Shown piece by piece: positions 1 through 8,800 of a DNA stretch of 33,000 bases. Source of the DNA: an uncultured Mycoplasmatota bacterium. Lineage in GTDB: Bacteria > Bacillota_I > Bacilli_A > RF39 > UBA660. Under the pieces are notes generated by a model. That model was not told the origin of the DNA. It did no database searches and worked only from the letters and a program-made list of their open reading frames with translations. The position numbers and the translations under genes are program-made. The stretch lies in NCBI GenBank assembly GCA_946498975.1, contig CAMMQC010000018.1:1-33000 (forward strand), read 5' to 3'. Each line of letters starts with the position of its first letter. Positions within the stretch are counted from its first letter, which is position 1.

Positions 1-388
1 TAAAGTATATGCCGACTATAACTATTCACCCCTTACAAACTAGTACACAGCGATTCAATATGCTTCTTCTATGTTTTTAAAAAATACAATTTGTGAGACT
101 GCCTATTTACAAAGAAAATTACCACTAGAAGCCTTTAAAAATTATATAATGTCATTTAAAGATAATCTTAATGATAATGGAATAATTATTATAGGTTATA
201 TTTATACAATACTTGATGAGTGCTATTCCAATGGTATATTTAATAAAGAGATAAGAGATGAGGTATTTCCTTTGGATGAATTTGACTATTATTATTTTAA
301 ATCTATTAATTATTATGAAGATCCATATACTAGTATAGATCCAAAGAGAGAAAAAGATGCTTGTTTAGTTTATAAGAAAACTGTTTAG
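1..388 (+). pseudogene. Unknown gene, 5'-truncated by window edge and interrupted by an in-frame TAG
   Basis: I do not recognise this protein. The longest ATG-initiated frame starts at 71 (105 aa), but no Shine-Dalgarno sequence precedes that ATG. The same frame reads sensibly back to the window edge (VYADYNYSPLTN, stop, YTAIQYASS), broken only by a TAG at 41-43. This suggests a longer gene with a nonsense mutation rather than a start at 71. The C-terminal part contains a strand-like run DNGIIIIGYIY followed by a Tyr- and Asp-rich tail ending in LVYKKTV, which could be the last strands of a Rossmann-like fold; that is a weak guess. It is followed by cutA in the same direction. A sequencing error at the TAG, or a genuine start at 71, cannot be excluded. 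Confidence 0.4.
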
Positions 389-439
389 CATCTTTTTAAA
401 TTTCATAAAATTTTATATAATATATTTGAAGGTGATAAG

Positions 440-751
440 ATGAGATATGTAATGATAGAAGTAGCATTTAATAATGAAGAAGAAGTTAATTTAACAAAAG
501 AAAAGCTTTTAAAGGAAAAGTTAGTTGCAAGTTTACAAGTAATAATTAGTGATAGTATTTGGAATTATAAAGGAGAGCTTGAAAGCGATAATGAGTACTT
601 GGTTTTTATGAAGACTAAAGAGTCTTTAGTTAATGAAGTCTATGAAGTAATTAAAGAAATTCATAGTTATAATGTACCTGAGTTTGCTGTTTTCTCACTA
701 ACTAGTCCAAGTAAAGATTATTTAGATTGGATAGATAAAGAAACTAAGTGA
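440..751 (+). CDS. cutA: CutA-like divalent-cation tolerance protein
   Basis: A 103-aa protein with the layout of the CutA1 family, small trimeric ferredoxin-like proteins linked to divalent metal tolerance. Family-like features are an N-terminal strand MRYVMIEVAF, the helix KEKLLKEKLVASLQVI, the central I-W-x-Y-K-G-E-L-E strand (canonical members have YRWEGK-E), the K-T-K-E strand-helix junction, and the C-terminal H-S-Y-N-V-P-E-F signature (canonical HPYEVPE) followed by YLDWI. Length matches the family (about 100-110 aa). The start ATG is preceded by GAAGGTG at 429-435. It ends in TGA, one sign that TGA is a stop in this genome. A perfect 13-bp terminator follows, so it appears monocistronic. 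The family is clear; the physiological role is not settled even in model organisms. Confidence 0.85.
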   Translation: MRYVMIEVAFNNEEEVNLTKEKLLKEKLVASLQVIISDSIWNYKGELESDNEYLVFMKTKESLVNEVYEVIKEIHSYNVPEFAVFSLTSPSKDYLDWIDKETK

Positions 752-803
752 ATAAATTCCTTTGTTGATAAAATGTTGAAAAATAAAGGAATTATGAGTT
801 ATT

Positions 804-850
804 AAAAAAAGAGAACGCACCATAAAATAAGGGAAAAGTTCTCTTTTTTT
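804..850 (+). terminator. Intrinsic terminator after cutA
   Basis: Perfect 13-bp inverted repeat (A-run plus GAGAAC at 804-816, GTTCTC plus T-run at 838-850) with a 21-nt loop. The T-rich right arm continues as a T-run. The loop contains ATAAAATAAGGG, which recurs at 902-913 and 27723-27734. The A/T symmetry means it could also work on the opposite strand. Confidence 0.8.
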
Positions 851-896
851 ATTTATTTTATAGATATTCTATTTTTTTCGCACAGAACTTATAAAA

Positions 897-913
897 CCCT
901 TATAAAATAAGGG
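897..913. repeat. Palindromic 17-mer CCCTTATAAAATAAGGG, copy 1
   Basis: 7-bp arms CCCTTAT/ATAAGGG around AAA. An identical 17-mer (20 nt including the preceding AAA) occurs at 27718-27734, and a 12-nt piece lies in the cutA terminator loop at 822-833. It lies at the left boundary of the insertion sequence. Confidence 0.75.
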
Positions 914-919
914 TTTTAT

Positions 920-990
920 ATAGAAAACATCACTAGAAAATGTTATAATAAAGTTGAAAAAAATAAAAATAACGAGGTGATGTTTTCTAT
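920..990 (+). promoter_or_regulatory. Inverted repeat able to sequester the transposase start, with internal -10 box
   Basis: ATAGAAAACATCAC (920-933) is the exact reverse complement of GTGATGTTTTCTAT (977-990). The right arm covers part of the ribosome binding site and two bases of the ATG at 989. A TATAAT box lies between the arms at 944-949 with no good -35. A transcript starting near 956 would lack the left arm and be translatable, whereas readthrough from cutA would carry both arms and fold over the start. This matches the protection against external transcription known from IS10 and IS50, but it is inferred here. Confidence 0.6.
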
Positions 991-2248
991 GAAAATTATA
1001 ACACAAATTTCTGTATTTGATTATAGTGAAATTGAAATTTTAGGAGATTTAGAAAGATGTAAATTACTAATAGACAATGTTCCAGATGAAAAAATTGTTA
1101 ATAATCTTACACAGATAAGGGGAAAAGGCCGGAATGATTATCCAATAGTACCAGTATGGAATTCAATACTAATAATGCCTTTAATAGAATGCTATACTGT
1201 AGAACAACTAAGAAGAGAGTTATCTAGAAATAGAGATTTAAGAAAAATATGTGGTTTTAACGATGCAGACTATTATTATGGTAAATGTAAATTGGTTCCA
1301 CCTCCAAAAGCATATAGTAATATGTTTAATAACTTAAAAGAGATAGAACCAAAGTTAAAAGAGTGTTTTAATGAATTAAGAGATTTTATGTATATTTATT
1401 TAAAAGACTTTGGTAAAGAAGTTGGTGAAGATGGAAAAATCTTTTCATCAAAAGCGAAATGTCCTAGTAAAGCAGAAGAACCTGATGCAAGAAGTGAAAC
1501 AGATGCTGATTTTACCTTTAAAGATAACTATTATAAAGATGCAGATGGAAAAACAAAAGTAAAAAGGACAAAATACTTTGGATTTAGAACCCACGTATTG
1601 GCTGATGTTAATTATGAATTACCAATAGAATATACGGTAACTAAAGCATCAAAAAGTGAAAGAAGTGAATTGAAAAATCATATAAATATGTTACCTAATG
1701 AAATTAGGGAAAAAATAGTAACTTTATCAGCAGATAAAGGATATGATGGGAAACCTGTTATAGATTTTTTAATAAAAAATGGTATATCACCAGTAATAGA
1801 TATATGCAATCATTGGGAAAAAGGAGAAGATACTAGACAATATAAAGATACAAATATAATATATACATATGATGGTAAAGTAAGTATTGTTTTGGATAAC
1901 GGGAATATAGAACCATTAAAATATTTAGGCTATGATAAAGTAAAAAATAAATTAAGATATGGTTATAAAGATAAAGTATATAGTATAGATGTAAATTACG
2001 ATACAAGAGTATTTACTCCTATTGCAAGAGATAGTAAAAAATGGAAGAGAATATATAATAAAAGAACAGCATTAGAAAGAATAAATGGAAGACTTGATAG
2101 AGATTTTAATTTAGAAAATAATAAAGTTAGAGGATTAAAGAAAGCTACTGTAATGATAGATATAATGATGATAGGAATGCTTGCAATGGCTAAAGGGCAC
2201 ATTATAAATAATCATCCTGAAAATATAAGAAAATTAAAGACTATATAA
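989..2248 (+). CDS. IS1182/IS5-like DDE transposase
   Basis: About 419 aa from the ATG at 989, chosen because AACGAGGTG lies about 9 bases upstream; GTG 977 and ATG 980 are in frame but too close to that site. The N-terminal third resembles the DUF772 transposase domain (VPVWNSILIMPLIECYTVEQLRREL, then ICGF). The catalytic core follows: DGKIFSSKAK as the likely first Asp region, the second Asp in TLSADKGYDG, and a C-terminal Glu region in YNKRTALERINGRLDRDF, which is the Y-x-x-R-x-x-x-E pattern of IS4/IS5-type enzymes. The frame is uninterrupted and of normal length. It would catalyse cut-and-paste movement of its own element. The family assignment is secure at DDE level; the exact IS family is less certain. 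Confidence 0.88.
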   Translation: MKIITQISVFDYSEIEILGDLERCKLLIDNVPDEKIVNNLTQIRGKGRNDYPIVPVWNSILIMPLIECYTVEQLRRELSRNRDLRKICGFNDADYYYGKCKLVPPPKAYSNMFNNLKEIEPKLKECFNELRDFMYIYLKDFGKEVGEDGKIFSSKAKCPSKAEEPDARSETDADFTFKDNYYKDADGKTKVKRTKYFGFRTHVLADVNYELPIEYTVTKASKSERSELKNHINMLPNEIREKIVTLSADKGYDGKPVIDFLIKNGISPVIDICNHWEKGEDTRQYKDTNIIYTYDGKVSIVLDNGNIEPLKYLGYDKVKNKLRYGYKDKVYSIDVNYDTRVFTPIARDSKKWKRIYNKRTALERINGRLDRDFNLENNKVRGLKKATVMIDIMMIGMLAMAKGHIINNHPENIRKLKTI

Positions 2249-2276
2249 TTTAAAAGCTTTATCCACAGAAGAAAAA

Positions 2277-2303
2277 TTTTACTAAAATTAGTAAAACCTT
2301 TTT
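2277..2303 (+). terminator. Terminator-like hairpin after the transposase
   Basis: Arms TTTTACTAA (2277-2285) and TTAGTAAAA (2288-2296) are perfect complements, followed by CCTTTTT. The formal loop is 2 nt, so the real helix probably loses one pair. It may also mark the right end of the element. Confidence 0.55.
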
Positions 2304-2436
2304 GAAGTGCTATAAAATTTAATAATTTGCCTATAAAGATTAATTTATCTCTACAATTCCTTACTTTTTTTATTCAGATTAATTACAAAAACTGACAAAA
2401 AAGTTTACAAAGGAAAAAATACTAAGTAATTTACTC

Positions 2437-2467
2437 TTGACTTGGAGTTAAGTCTAAGTAGTAAAAT
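2437..2467 (+). promoter_or_regulatory. MerR-type promoter/operator of the flavodoxin operon
   Basis: -35 TTGACT (2437-2442) and -10 TAAAAT (2462-2467) are separated by 19 bp, the over-long spacer typical of MerR-family activated promoters. A dyad fills the spacer, with arms ACTTGGA (2440-2446) and TCTAAGT (2453-2459), one mismatch from perfect. MerR-family proteins untwist such promoters to activate them. No MerR gene is visible in this window, so the regulator must be encoded elsewhere. Confidence 0.7.
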
Positions 2468-2492
2468 TATCTTGTAAGAAAGAAGGTATTTT

Positions 2493-2973
2493 ATGAAAAA
2501 GGCAATTGTTTATTATTCATATTCTGGTAATACTAAAAGTATTGTTGATATGATAAAAGAAAAGGTAGATGCAGATGTTTTTGATATTAAACCAAAGGAG
2601 CCTTATTCTAATGATTATGATGAAGTTGTATATTTAGGACAAGATGAGGTTAATAGTAATACTTTAAGAGAAATAGAAAATGTTGATATTAATCTAGATA
2701 ACTATGATACTGTAATATTAGCAACTCCTGTTTAAGTTAAACAGTGGTTACACATATGCACCTGTTGTTCATACATTTTTAGAAAAGTATGATTTAAAGG
2801 ATAAAACTATTATGCCAATAGTTACTAATGGAGGATGGTTAGGTCATACTATTGATGATATTAAGAAGTACTGTTCTAATGTTACTAATGAATTAATATT
2901 AAAGTTTGATGGAAATAAGTTGGTAACTGATAGTAGTGTTATTGATAAATTTATAGAGGAGGTTAGTAAGTAA
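2493..2973 (+). pseudogene. Flavodoxin family protein, frameshifted
   Basis: The N-terminal 80 aa begin KKAIVYYSYSGNTKSIVDMIKEK, the FMN phosphate-binding loop (S-x-S-G-N-T) of flavodoxins, and reach LDNYDTVILATPV before a TAA at 2733-2735. From 2743 a different frame continues the same fold (GYTYAPVVHTFLEKYDLKDK, then TIMPIVTNGGWLGHT) to a stop at 2971-2973. The expected P-V-W-W-Y-T junction is replaced by DNA holding GTTTAAGTTAAAC, a 13-nt palindrome, a net gain of about 10 nt that causes both the stop and the frameshift. Flavodoxins carry electrons on FMN, and this family is often encoded beside CMD and cupin proteins, as here. The stop overlaps the next ATG by one base, so operon structure is kept. 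An assembly error is the alternative explanation. Confidence 0.75.
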
Positions 2974-3635
2974 TGGAAGTAGATTATATTGTTAATAATT
3001 TTATATCTAATGATATTAAAACTAATATAGATGATAGAAGTAAATACTTAACTTTATTACCTGCTTTAATATCTACTGATAGTAAAGAAATATTTAAAGA
3101 TAAATTAAGTGAAGCGGTAAATCATGTAGATAAAGAGTCATTGAAGGAAGCAGTATATCAGACTGTTCCATATCTAGGGTTTGGTAAAGTTTATCCATTC
3201 CTTGTAATAACTGAAGAAGTCTTAGGTAAAACAGAAGAAGCTTCTACTACAACTAATGATAATAGATATTCTAAAGGTTTAGAAGTTCAAGGAGAAATAG
3301 TTGGTAAAGATAATCTTGAGATGCTAAGAAAAAACGAAAGTGATGATTTTAAATTTATTTGGGATTATTTAGCAAGTTATTGCTTTGGAGATTTTTATAC
3401 TAGGAAATATCTTACTATTAAAGAAAGAGAACTAATTACTTTTGCAACACTAGCATCTTTCCAAGATGTCTCTCCTCAACTTGGTTCTCATATCCAGGCT
3501 AATTTAGGTGCAGGTAATAGTAAAGAGTTATTAATAGAAGTAGTAAAGAACTTAGTTCCATATCTAGGATTTCCTAGAAGTTTAAATACAATTAATTTAA
3601 TTAAAAAGATAACAGAGAAAGGAGAAGATAAATAA
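2973..3635 (+). CDS. Carboxymuconolactone decarboxylase (CMD) family protein
   Basis: 220 aa with two CMD-like halves. Residues about 20-80 contain LLPALISTDSKEIFKDKLSEAVNHVDKE and VYQTVPYLGFGKVYPFL. Residues about 150-210 repeat the pattern with LTIKERELITFATLASF, GSHIQANLGAGNSKELLIEV and VPYLGFPRSLNTINL. CMD-fold proteins include decarboxylases and AhpD-type peroxidase partners. I see no C-x-x-C motif, so an AhpD-like thiol activity is unlikely and the reaction cannot be named. The start is well supported by AGAGGAGG just upstream. It forms an operon with the flavodoxin remnant (1-base overlap) and the cupin (1-base overlap, TAATG), a recurrent redox or detoxification trio in Firmicutes. 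Confidence 0.82.
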   Translation: MEVDYIVNNFISNDIKTNIDDRSKYLTLLPALISTDSKEIFKDKLSEAVNHVDKESLKEAVYQTVPYLGFGKVYPFLVITEEVLGKTEEASTTTNDNRYSKGLEVQGEIVGKDNLEMLRKNESDDFKFIWDYLASYCFGDFYTRKYLTIKERELITFATLASFQDVSPQLGSHIQANLGAGNSKELLIEVVKNLVPYLGFPRSLNTINLIKKITEKGEDK

Positions 3636-4054
3636 TGAGTGAAATTAAAAAAGGAGGAGACTTTGGTTTAGGAGAAGAAAATACTGCTTTTGCAAAATAC
3701 TTTATAGGTAAAAGTTATTTAAATCCTTTAACTGATCCTAATAAAACAAGTCTATTCATTGCAAATGTAACATTTGAACCAGCTTGCCGTAATAATTGGC
3801 ATATTCATAAAGCTAAAAGTGGTGGTGGCCAAATTCTTATCTGTGTTGATGGAGAAGGTTGGTACCAAGAAGAAGGGAAGGATGCTGTTAGTTTAAAACC
3901 TGGTATGGTTATTACTATTCCTGCGAATGTTAAACATTGGCACGGAGCGAGGAAAGATTCTTGGTTTAGTCATTTAGCAGTAGAAGTACCAGGTGATGAG
4001 ACATCCAATGAATGGTGTGAGCCTGTAACTGATGAAGAATATAATAAACTATAA
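3635..4054 (+). CDS. Cupin-domain protein
   Basis: 139 aa, single cupin barrel. Cupin motif 1 is visible as FEPACRNNWHIHKAKSGGGQILICVDGEGWYQEEG, with two histidines in the H-x-H spacing of metal-binding cupins. Motif 2 is LKPGMVITIPANVKHWHGARKDSWFSHLAVE with a further metal-binding His. The family usually binds a divalent metal and covers decarboxylases, isomerases and dioxygenases; the substrate cannot be inferred. The start codon shares one base with the CMD stop (TAATG), indicating translational coupling. It ends the MerR-type operon, and a gap of 15 bases leads to the next gene, which may be co-transcribed. Confidence 0.85.
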   Translation: MSEIKKGGDFGLGEENTAFAKYFIGKSYLNPLTDPNKTSLFIANVTFEPACRNNWHIHKAKSGGGQILICVDGEGWYQEEGKDAVSLKPGMVITIPANVKHWHGARKDSWFSHLAVEVPGDETSNEWCEPVTDEEYNKL

Positions 4055-4069
4055 TTAATAGGTGGTAAT

Positions 4070-4852
4070 ATGTATAATGAATATTTAGAATTTGCTAAAG
4101 AAATTGCACTATATGCAGGCAAAGTAATGATGGATTATTATCATAATGATATTGATTTAGATTATAAAGAAGATAAAACTGTTGTTACAGTTGTAGATAA
4201 AAAAATAAATAGTTATTTGATTGAAAAAGTAAAGGAAAAATATAAAAATCATTCTGTGAATGGTGAAGAAGAAAGTTGTGTTAAAAACAGCGAATATGTA
4301 TGGGTATGTGATCCTTTAGATGGAACTAGTATGTATGTAAATCATATCCCAGTATTTGTTTTTTCTCTAGCTTTAGTCTATAATGGTGAACCTGTTGTTG
4401 GTGTAATATATAATGCGAATGAAGATAAAATATATACTTCAATAAAAGGTGAAGGAGCTTATTGTAATAATATAAAAATTTCTGTTAATGATAAAAAGTT
4501 AGGTAATTTAGGTTATAAAACTAATGTTGAAATATTTAATAACGATATTATAGATGAAGTGTTATTAATAAAAGAATTAAAAGAAACATCAAAAATTTCA
4601 TCTATTGGCAGTGTGGCTAGAAGTTGTATGGCTATTGCCACAGGGGATTTTTCTTGTGATATATTTCCAGGAACGACGCATGGTAATTGTGATTTAGCAG
4701 CATCTTATCTTATTGTTACAGAAGCAGGTGGGAAAGTTACAGATTTATATGGTAATGAGCAACGCTATGATAAAGGTATAAAAGGTGCTGTTATTACGAA
4801 TGGTGTATCACATAATCAAATATTAGAAATAGTTAGAAAGTACATAATATAG
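4070..4852 (+). CDS. Inositol monophosphatase-family sugar/nucleotide phosphatase
   Basis: 260 aa. The family signatures are present in order: GEEES (metal site 1, about residue 65), WVCDPLDGTSMYVNHIPVF (D-P-L-D-G-T, metal and phosphate site) and a C-terminal CDLAASYLIVTEAGGKVTD segment matching the W-D-x-A-A...E-A-G-G motif, with the usual Trp replaced by Cys. Such Mg2+-dependent, lithium-sensitive enzymes hydrolyse inositol phosphates, fructose-1,6-bisphosphate or 3'-phosphoadenosine 5'-phosphate; which applies here cannot be told from sequence alone. Ribosome binding site AGGTGG lies 7-12 bases before the ATG. It follows the cupin closely and precedes the broken DUF362 gene. Confidence 0.87.
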   Translation: MYNEYLEFAKEIALYAGKVMMDYYHNDIDLDYKEDKTVVTVVDKKINSYLIEKVKEKYKNHSVNGEEESCVKNSEYVWVCDPLDGTSMYVNHIPVFVFSLALVYNGEPVVGVIYNANEDKIYTSIKGEGAYCNNIKISVNDKKLGNLGYKTNVEIFNNDIIDEVLLIKELKETSKISSIGSVARSCMAIATGDFSCDIFPGTTHGNCDLAASYLIVTEAGGKVTDLYGNEQRYDKGIKGAVITNGVSHNQILEIVRKYII

Positions 4853-4900
4853 TATAATAAATTAAGATATGTAAAAATTAATAAATAGGAGAGTGATAAG

Positions 4901-5788
4901 ATGAAAAAATCAAAAGTATATTTTATTAAGGAGATAACTCCTGAAAACATTATTAAAGCATATGAGGCAGTAGGAAAGAAATTAGAAGGAAATGTAGCTG
5001 TTAAAATGCATTCTGGAGAGAAGGGTAATAAAAATTATTTAAGACCAGAATTTGTTAAAGATGTAATTAACTATGTTCATGGTACTGTTGTTGAGTGTAA
5101 TACTGCTTATGAAGGAGCTAGAAACTCTACAGAAAAACATCGTTAATTAATTAAAGAACATGAATGGGAGAAGTATTTTCCATTTGACTTATTAGATGCT
5201 GAAGGACCTGATATGGAACTTGATATTCCTAATGGTAAAGTCTTAAAGAAAAACTATGTAGGAAAAGATTTAGCAAAATATGATTCACTACTAGTTCTAT
5301 CTCATTTTAAAGGACATGCTATGGGAGGATATGGTGGAGCTTTAAAACAATTATCTATTGGATGTGCTTCAAGTGCTGGTAAAACATTAATTCATACAGC
5401 AGGTGCAACAGATGATCAAACAAAACTATGGGATAACTTACCAGAACAAGATAGATTCTTAGAAGCAATGGCAGATGCTGCTAGTTCTGTAGTAGATTAC
5501 TTTAAAGGTAATGCAGTTTATATCAATGTTATGAAAAATATTTCAATAGATTGTGACTGTGATGGTAATGCTTCAGCTCCTTGTATGCAAGATATTGGAA
5601 TATTAGCATCTCTTGACCCTGTAGCAGTAGACCAAGCTTGTCTTGACCTTGTATATAACTCTACTGATTCTGGTAAAGATAAATTAATTAATAGAATTGA
5701 ATCACTTCATGGTGTTCATACTATAGAAGCTGCCTATGACCTTGGTGTAGGTAACCGTGAATATGAACTTGTTGATTTAGATAAATAA
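4901..5788 (+). pseudogene. DUF362-family protein interrupted by one in-frame TAA
   Basis: An 81-aa open stretch (KKSKVYFIKEITPENIIKAY, then NVAVKMHSGEKGN and VECNTAYEGARNSTEKHR) ends in TAA at 5144-5146. The same frame continues without further stops for 213 codons (LIKEHEWEKYFPF, then LLVLSHFKGHAMGGYGGALKQLSIGCASSAGK and a C-D-C-D-G-N-x-x-x-P-C cluster). The two parts join as one typical DUF362 protein of about 295 aa with no frameshift, so a single substitution or local error (AAA to TAA would restore Lys) explains it. DUF362 proteins have conserved cysteines and a suspected iron-sulfur or redox role, but no established reaction. AGGAGAG precedes the ATG and an intrinsic terminator follows. 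Stop readthrough is possible but unsupported. Confidence 0.8.
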
Positions 5789-5792
5789 AAAT

Positions 5793-5837
5793 AAAAACAT
5801 AGACTTGACTGTATGTCAAACAAATCTATGTTTTTTT
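5793..5837 (+). terminator. Intrinsic terminator between the DUF362 gene and cas9
   Basis: 11-bp stem: A-run plus CATAGA (5793-5803) with TCTATG plus T-run (5825-5835), continuing into further Ts. It isolates the cas operon from upstream transcription. Confidence 0.85.
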
Positions 5838-5838
5838 G

Positions 5839-5866
5839 TTGCATTATTTTAATTATATGTTATGAT
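5839..5866 (+). promoter_or_regulatory. Candidate cas operon promoter
   Basis: -35-like TTGCAT (5839-5844) and -10 TATGAT (5861-5866) with 16-bp spacing, just past the terminator and about 34 bases before the cas9 start. The -35 is weak. No anti-repeat was noticed here, so the tracrRNA is not upstream of cas9. Confidence 0.5.
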
Positions 5867-5899
5867 GTAGTTAACAGTTAGTAAAGGAGAGTTAAGAAA

Positions 5900-8800
5900 G
5901 TGAAAAAAAATTACATATTAGGAATTGATGTAGGAATATCATCAGTTGGTTGGGGATTACTTGAATTAAATGAAAAGGACGAACCATTTAAAATATTAGA
6001 TACTGGAGTTAGAATATTTACACCAGGTGAAGTACCTAAAACAGGAGCTAGTAAGGCTTTAGCAAGACGTCAAAAAAGAGGGGCTAGAAGAATTATTCAA
6101 AGAAGGGAATATAGACTTGATAGAGTTAGACTTCTTCTAAGCCAATATGGATTTTTACCTAAAATATCAGACGATATTATTCCTAGTGAAAGAGAAGAAT
6201 TATTAACTTTAGAATTTGACAAATTATTAAATAAATATTACAAAAATAAAAATACAAATCCTTATGAACTAAAAGTAGCAGCTTTAAAAAGAAAACTTTC
6301 TAATGAAGAGTTAGTTATTATATTAAATCATTATGCTAAACATAGAGGTTATAAATCAAATAGAGAAGAAGCTAATGATAGTGAAAGTGGTAAGATTAAA
6401 AATGCTATCAAAGAAAACGAAAAGATAATGAAAGAAAATCACTATGAAACTGTAAGTGAAATGTTTATTAAAGATGGTAAATTTAAAGATAAGATTAGAA
6501 ATACAACAGATGATTATAAAATGTCTGTTACAAGAGAAATGTATCTAGAAGAAATAGAAAAAGTTTTAACATCACAAATAAAGTATGGATTAATAACAGA
6601 AGAATTTAAAGAAAAATATTTAGACATATGGCAAAGTCAAAGACATTATTCTAAAGGCCCAGGTTATTACTTTTATAAAGAGAATGGTATATTAAAGAAA
6701 AAACTATCTCCTTATGGAGATGAGAAAAGTTTAATTGCTAGAATGGTTGGTACTTGTAAATTTGACCATTTACCAAGAGCTCCTAAATGTGCCCCATCAT
6801 CAGAAATTTTTGTATTTTTAGAAAGATTGTTAAACTTAAGATATAAAACTCTAGGAGATTATGAAAGATTAGATTCTGAAGAGATTAAAGAAATATTAGA
6901 ACTTGCTAAATCTAAAGATAAAATTACTTATAAAGATATTGCCAAAGTAATTAATAAATCTAATATAGTTTTCAAAGATAATAATATTACAGATAAAGAT
7001 AGAAAAAAAATAAGAACTTATTTTAAAGAAAATTATAATATAGATAAATTGGATTTTAAAAAATTAACTGAAGAACAGAAAACGACTTATAGGGAAATGC
7101 AAAACAAAATGAAAGTTGATAATATCTTTGGCGAATTAAAAACTTATTCAGTCTTTAGGAAAAACTTTACTAAATGGAACAAAAATGAATGGGAGAAAAT
7201 AAAAGATAACTTTAAACTACTAGATGAAATTGCTATTATTCTTACTGATTGTAAACTTAATGAAGATATTAAAAGTGAAGTAGAAAAATCAGACATAATA
7301 GATAATAGTTACTATGAGATTATTACTAAGCTACCTAATTTAAAAGATCACTTAATGTTATCTTTAGATTTAATATATAAACTTATTCCTTTAATGCTAG
7401 AAGGAAATCGTTATGATGAAGCGATGAGTTTGTTAGGATTAAATCATAGTAACATTAACGATAATACAACTAAATATGATTTATTACCTCCAATAGATAG
7501 TGAAGATGGTATTACTAATCAAAGAGTTTTAAGAAGTCTTGCTCAAACTAGAAAGGTAATTAATGCTATTATTAAAAAATATGGACTTCCTAAAGAAATA
7601 AAGATAGAAACAGCAAGAGAATTGGCTAAGTCAAGAGAAGAACGAAATAGGATAGAAAAAGAACAAAAAGAAAGATTTGAAAATAATTTAAATATAAAAG
7701 AATATTTAGTATCATTATTACCTAATATTTTTCCAAGTGTTGATTATGTATCAAGTACAGATTTATTAAAATATAAGCTATGGCAAGAACAAGGTGAAAT
7801 ATGTCCATATAGCCTTAAAAGAATAAAAATAGAAGAACTTTTTGATAATAACTTAGTACAAATAGATCATATCTTACCTTATTCAAGAACCTTTGATGAT
7901 AGCTATTTTAATAAAACCTTAGTGCTAACTAAATATAATCAAGAAAAACGAGAAAAAACACCATATGAGTGGTTTGGAAATACTTCTAAATGGGGAGAAT
8001 TTAAAAATTATATTAGTTCTTTAAATATAACTGATAGAAAAAAAGATAACTATTTACTTACTCAATTAACAGATGAAATGGCAAGCGAAATGAGAAATCA
8101 GAATCTAAATGATACTAAGTATATTAGTAAATATTTAGTTAATTTTATGAAAGCTCATTTAAATGTTGATAAAATAAGTTCTTATAGTGGTTCTATTACA
8201 GGTAGATTAAGAGCAAGATGGGGACTAAATGGTTTAACTCATAGTTTGGAATCAAGTAATTACTATGTAAAAAGAAATAATTATGAAGAAATTAAAAAGA
8301 ATAGAGAAAATCATTTACATCATGCTATGGATGCCTTAGTTATCGCTTCTATTACAAAAAGCCTAGAACAAAAGATAATTGAATATGAAAAATTATATCG
8401 TTATTTTGTTAATGCAACAAGTAGTACTTTAGAAGAATATATGGAAAATAATGACTTTTATATTACTGATTATGTTGATTTAGAAACAGGAGAAGTTACT
8501 AATAAGAGTATAAAAGATTATATTGAGGAAGGAATAGAAAGTGGCAAGATTAAAAATAGTTTAAAACATAAAGAATTGTATTACTTAGATTTCCCATTAC
8601 CATATAATAATTTTGATAAAGAAGCTAAGTTAAGAGTTTATGAAAGAGATATTGTGGTTTTAAGAACTAAACTAAAAGAACTTGGAACATATAATGAAGA
8701 AGAACTTAATAGAGTTCATCCAATCTATCCTTCTTTTGCAAAACCAAAACTAAGCGGAGCATTACATAAAGAAACAGTTTGTGGATATGATAAAAATAGA

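Larger units (their letters stand above)
890..2310 (+). mobile_element. Insertion sequence with one DDE transposase (approximate ends)
   Basis: A single-transposase element between cutA and the flavodoxin operon. Its transposase has the DUF772 plus DDE arrangement of IS1182/IS5-like elements. I could not fix the ends. On the left there is a hairpin CCCTTATAAAATAAGGG (897-913) and then a 14-bp inverted repeat around the transposase start. On the right there is a terminator-like hairpin at 2277-2296. A weak match between AAGGGTTTTATATAG on the left and the reverse complement of the right side (AAAGGTTTTACTAAT) may be diverged terminal inverted repeats. No target-site duplication was recognised. 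The transposase frame is intact, so the element may still be active. Confidence 0.55.
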
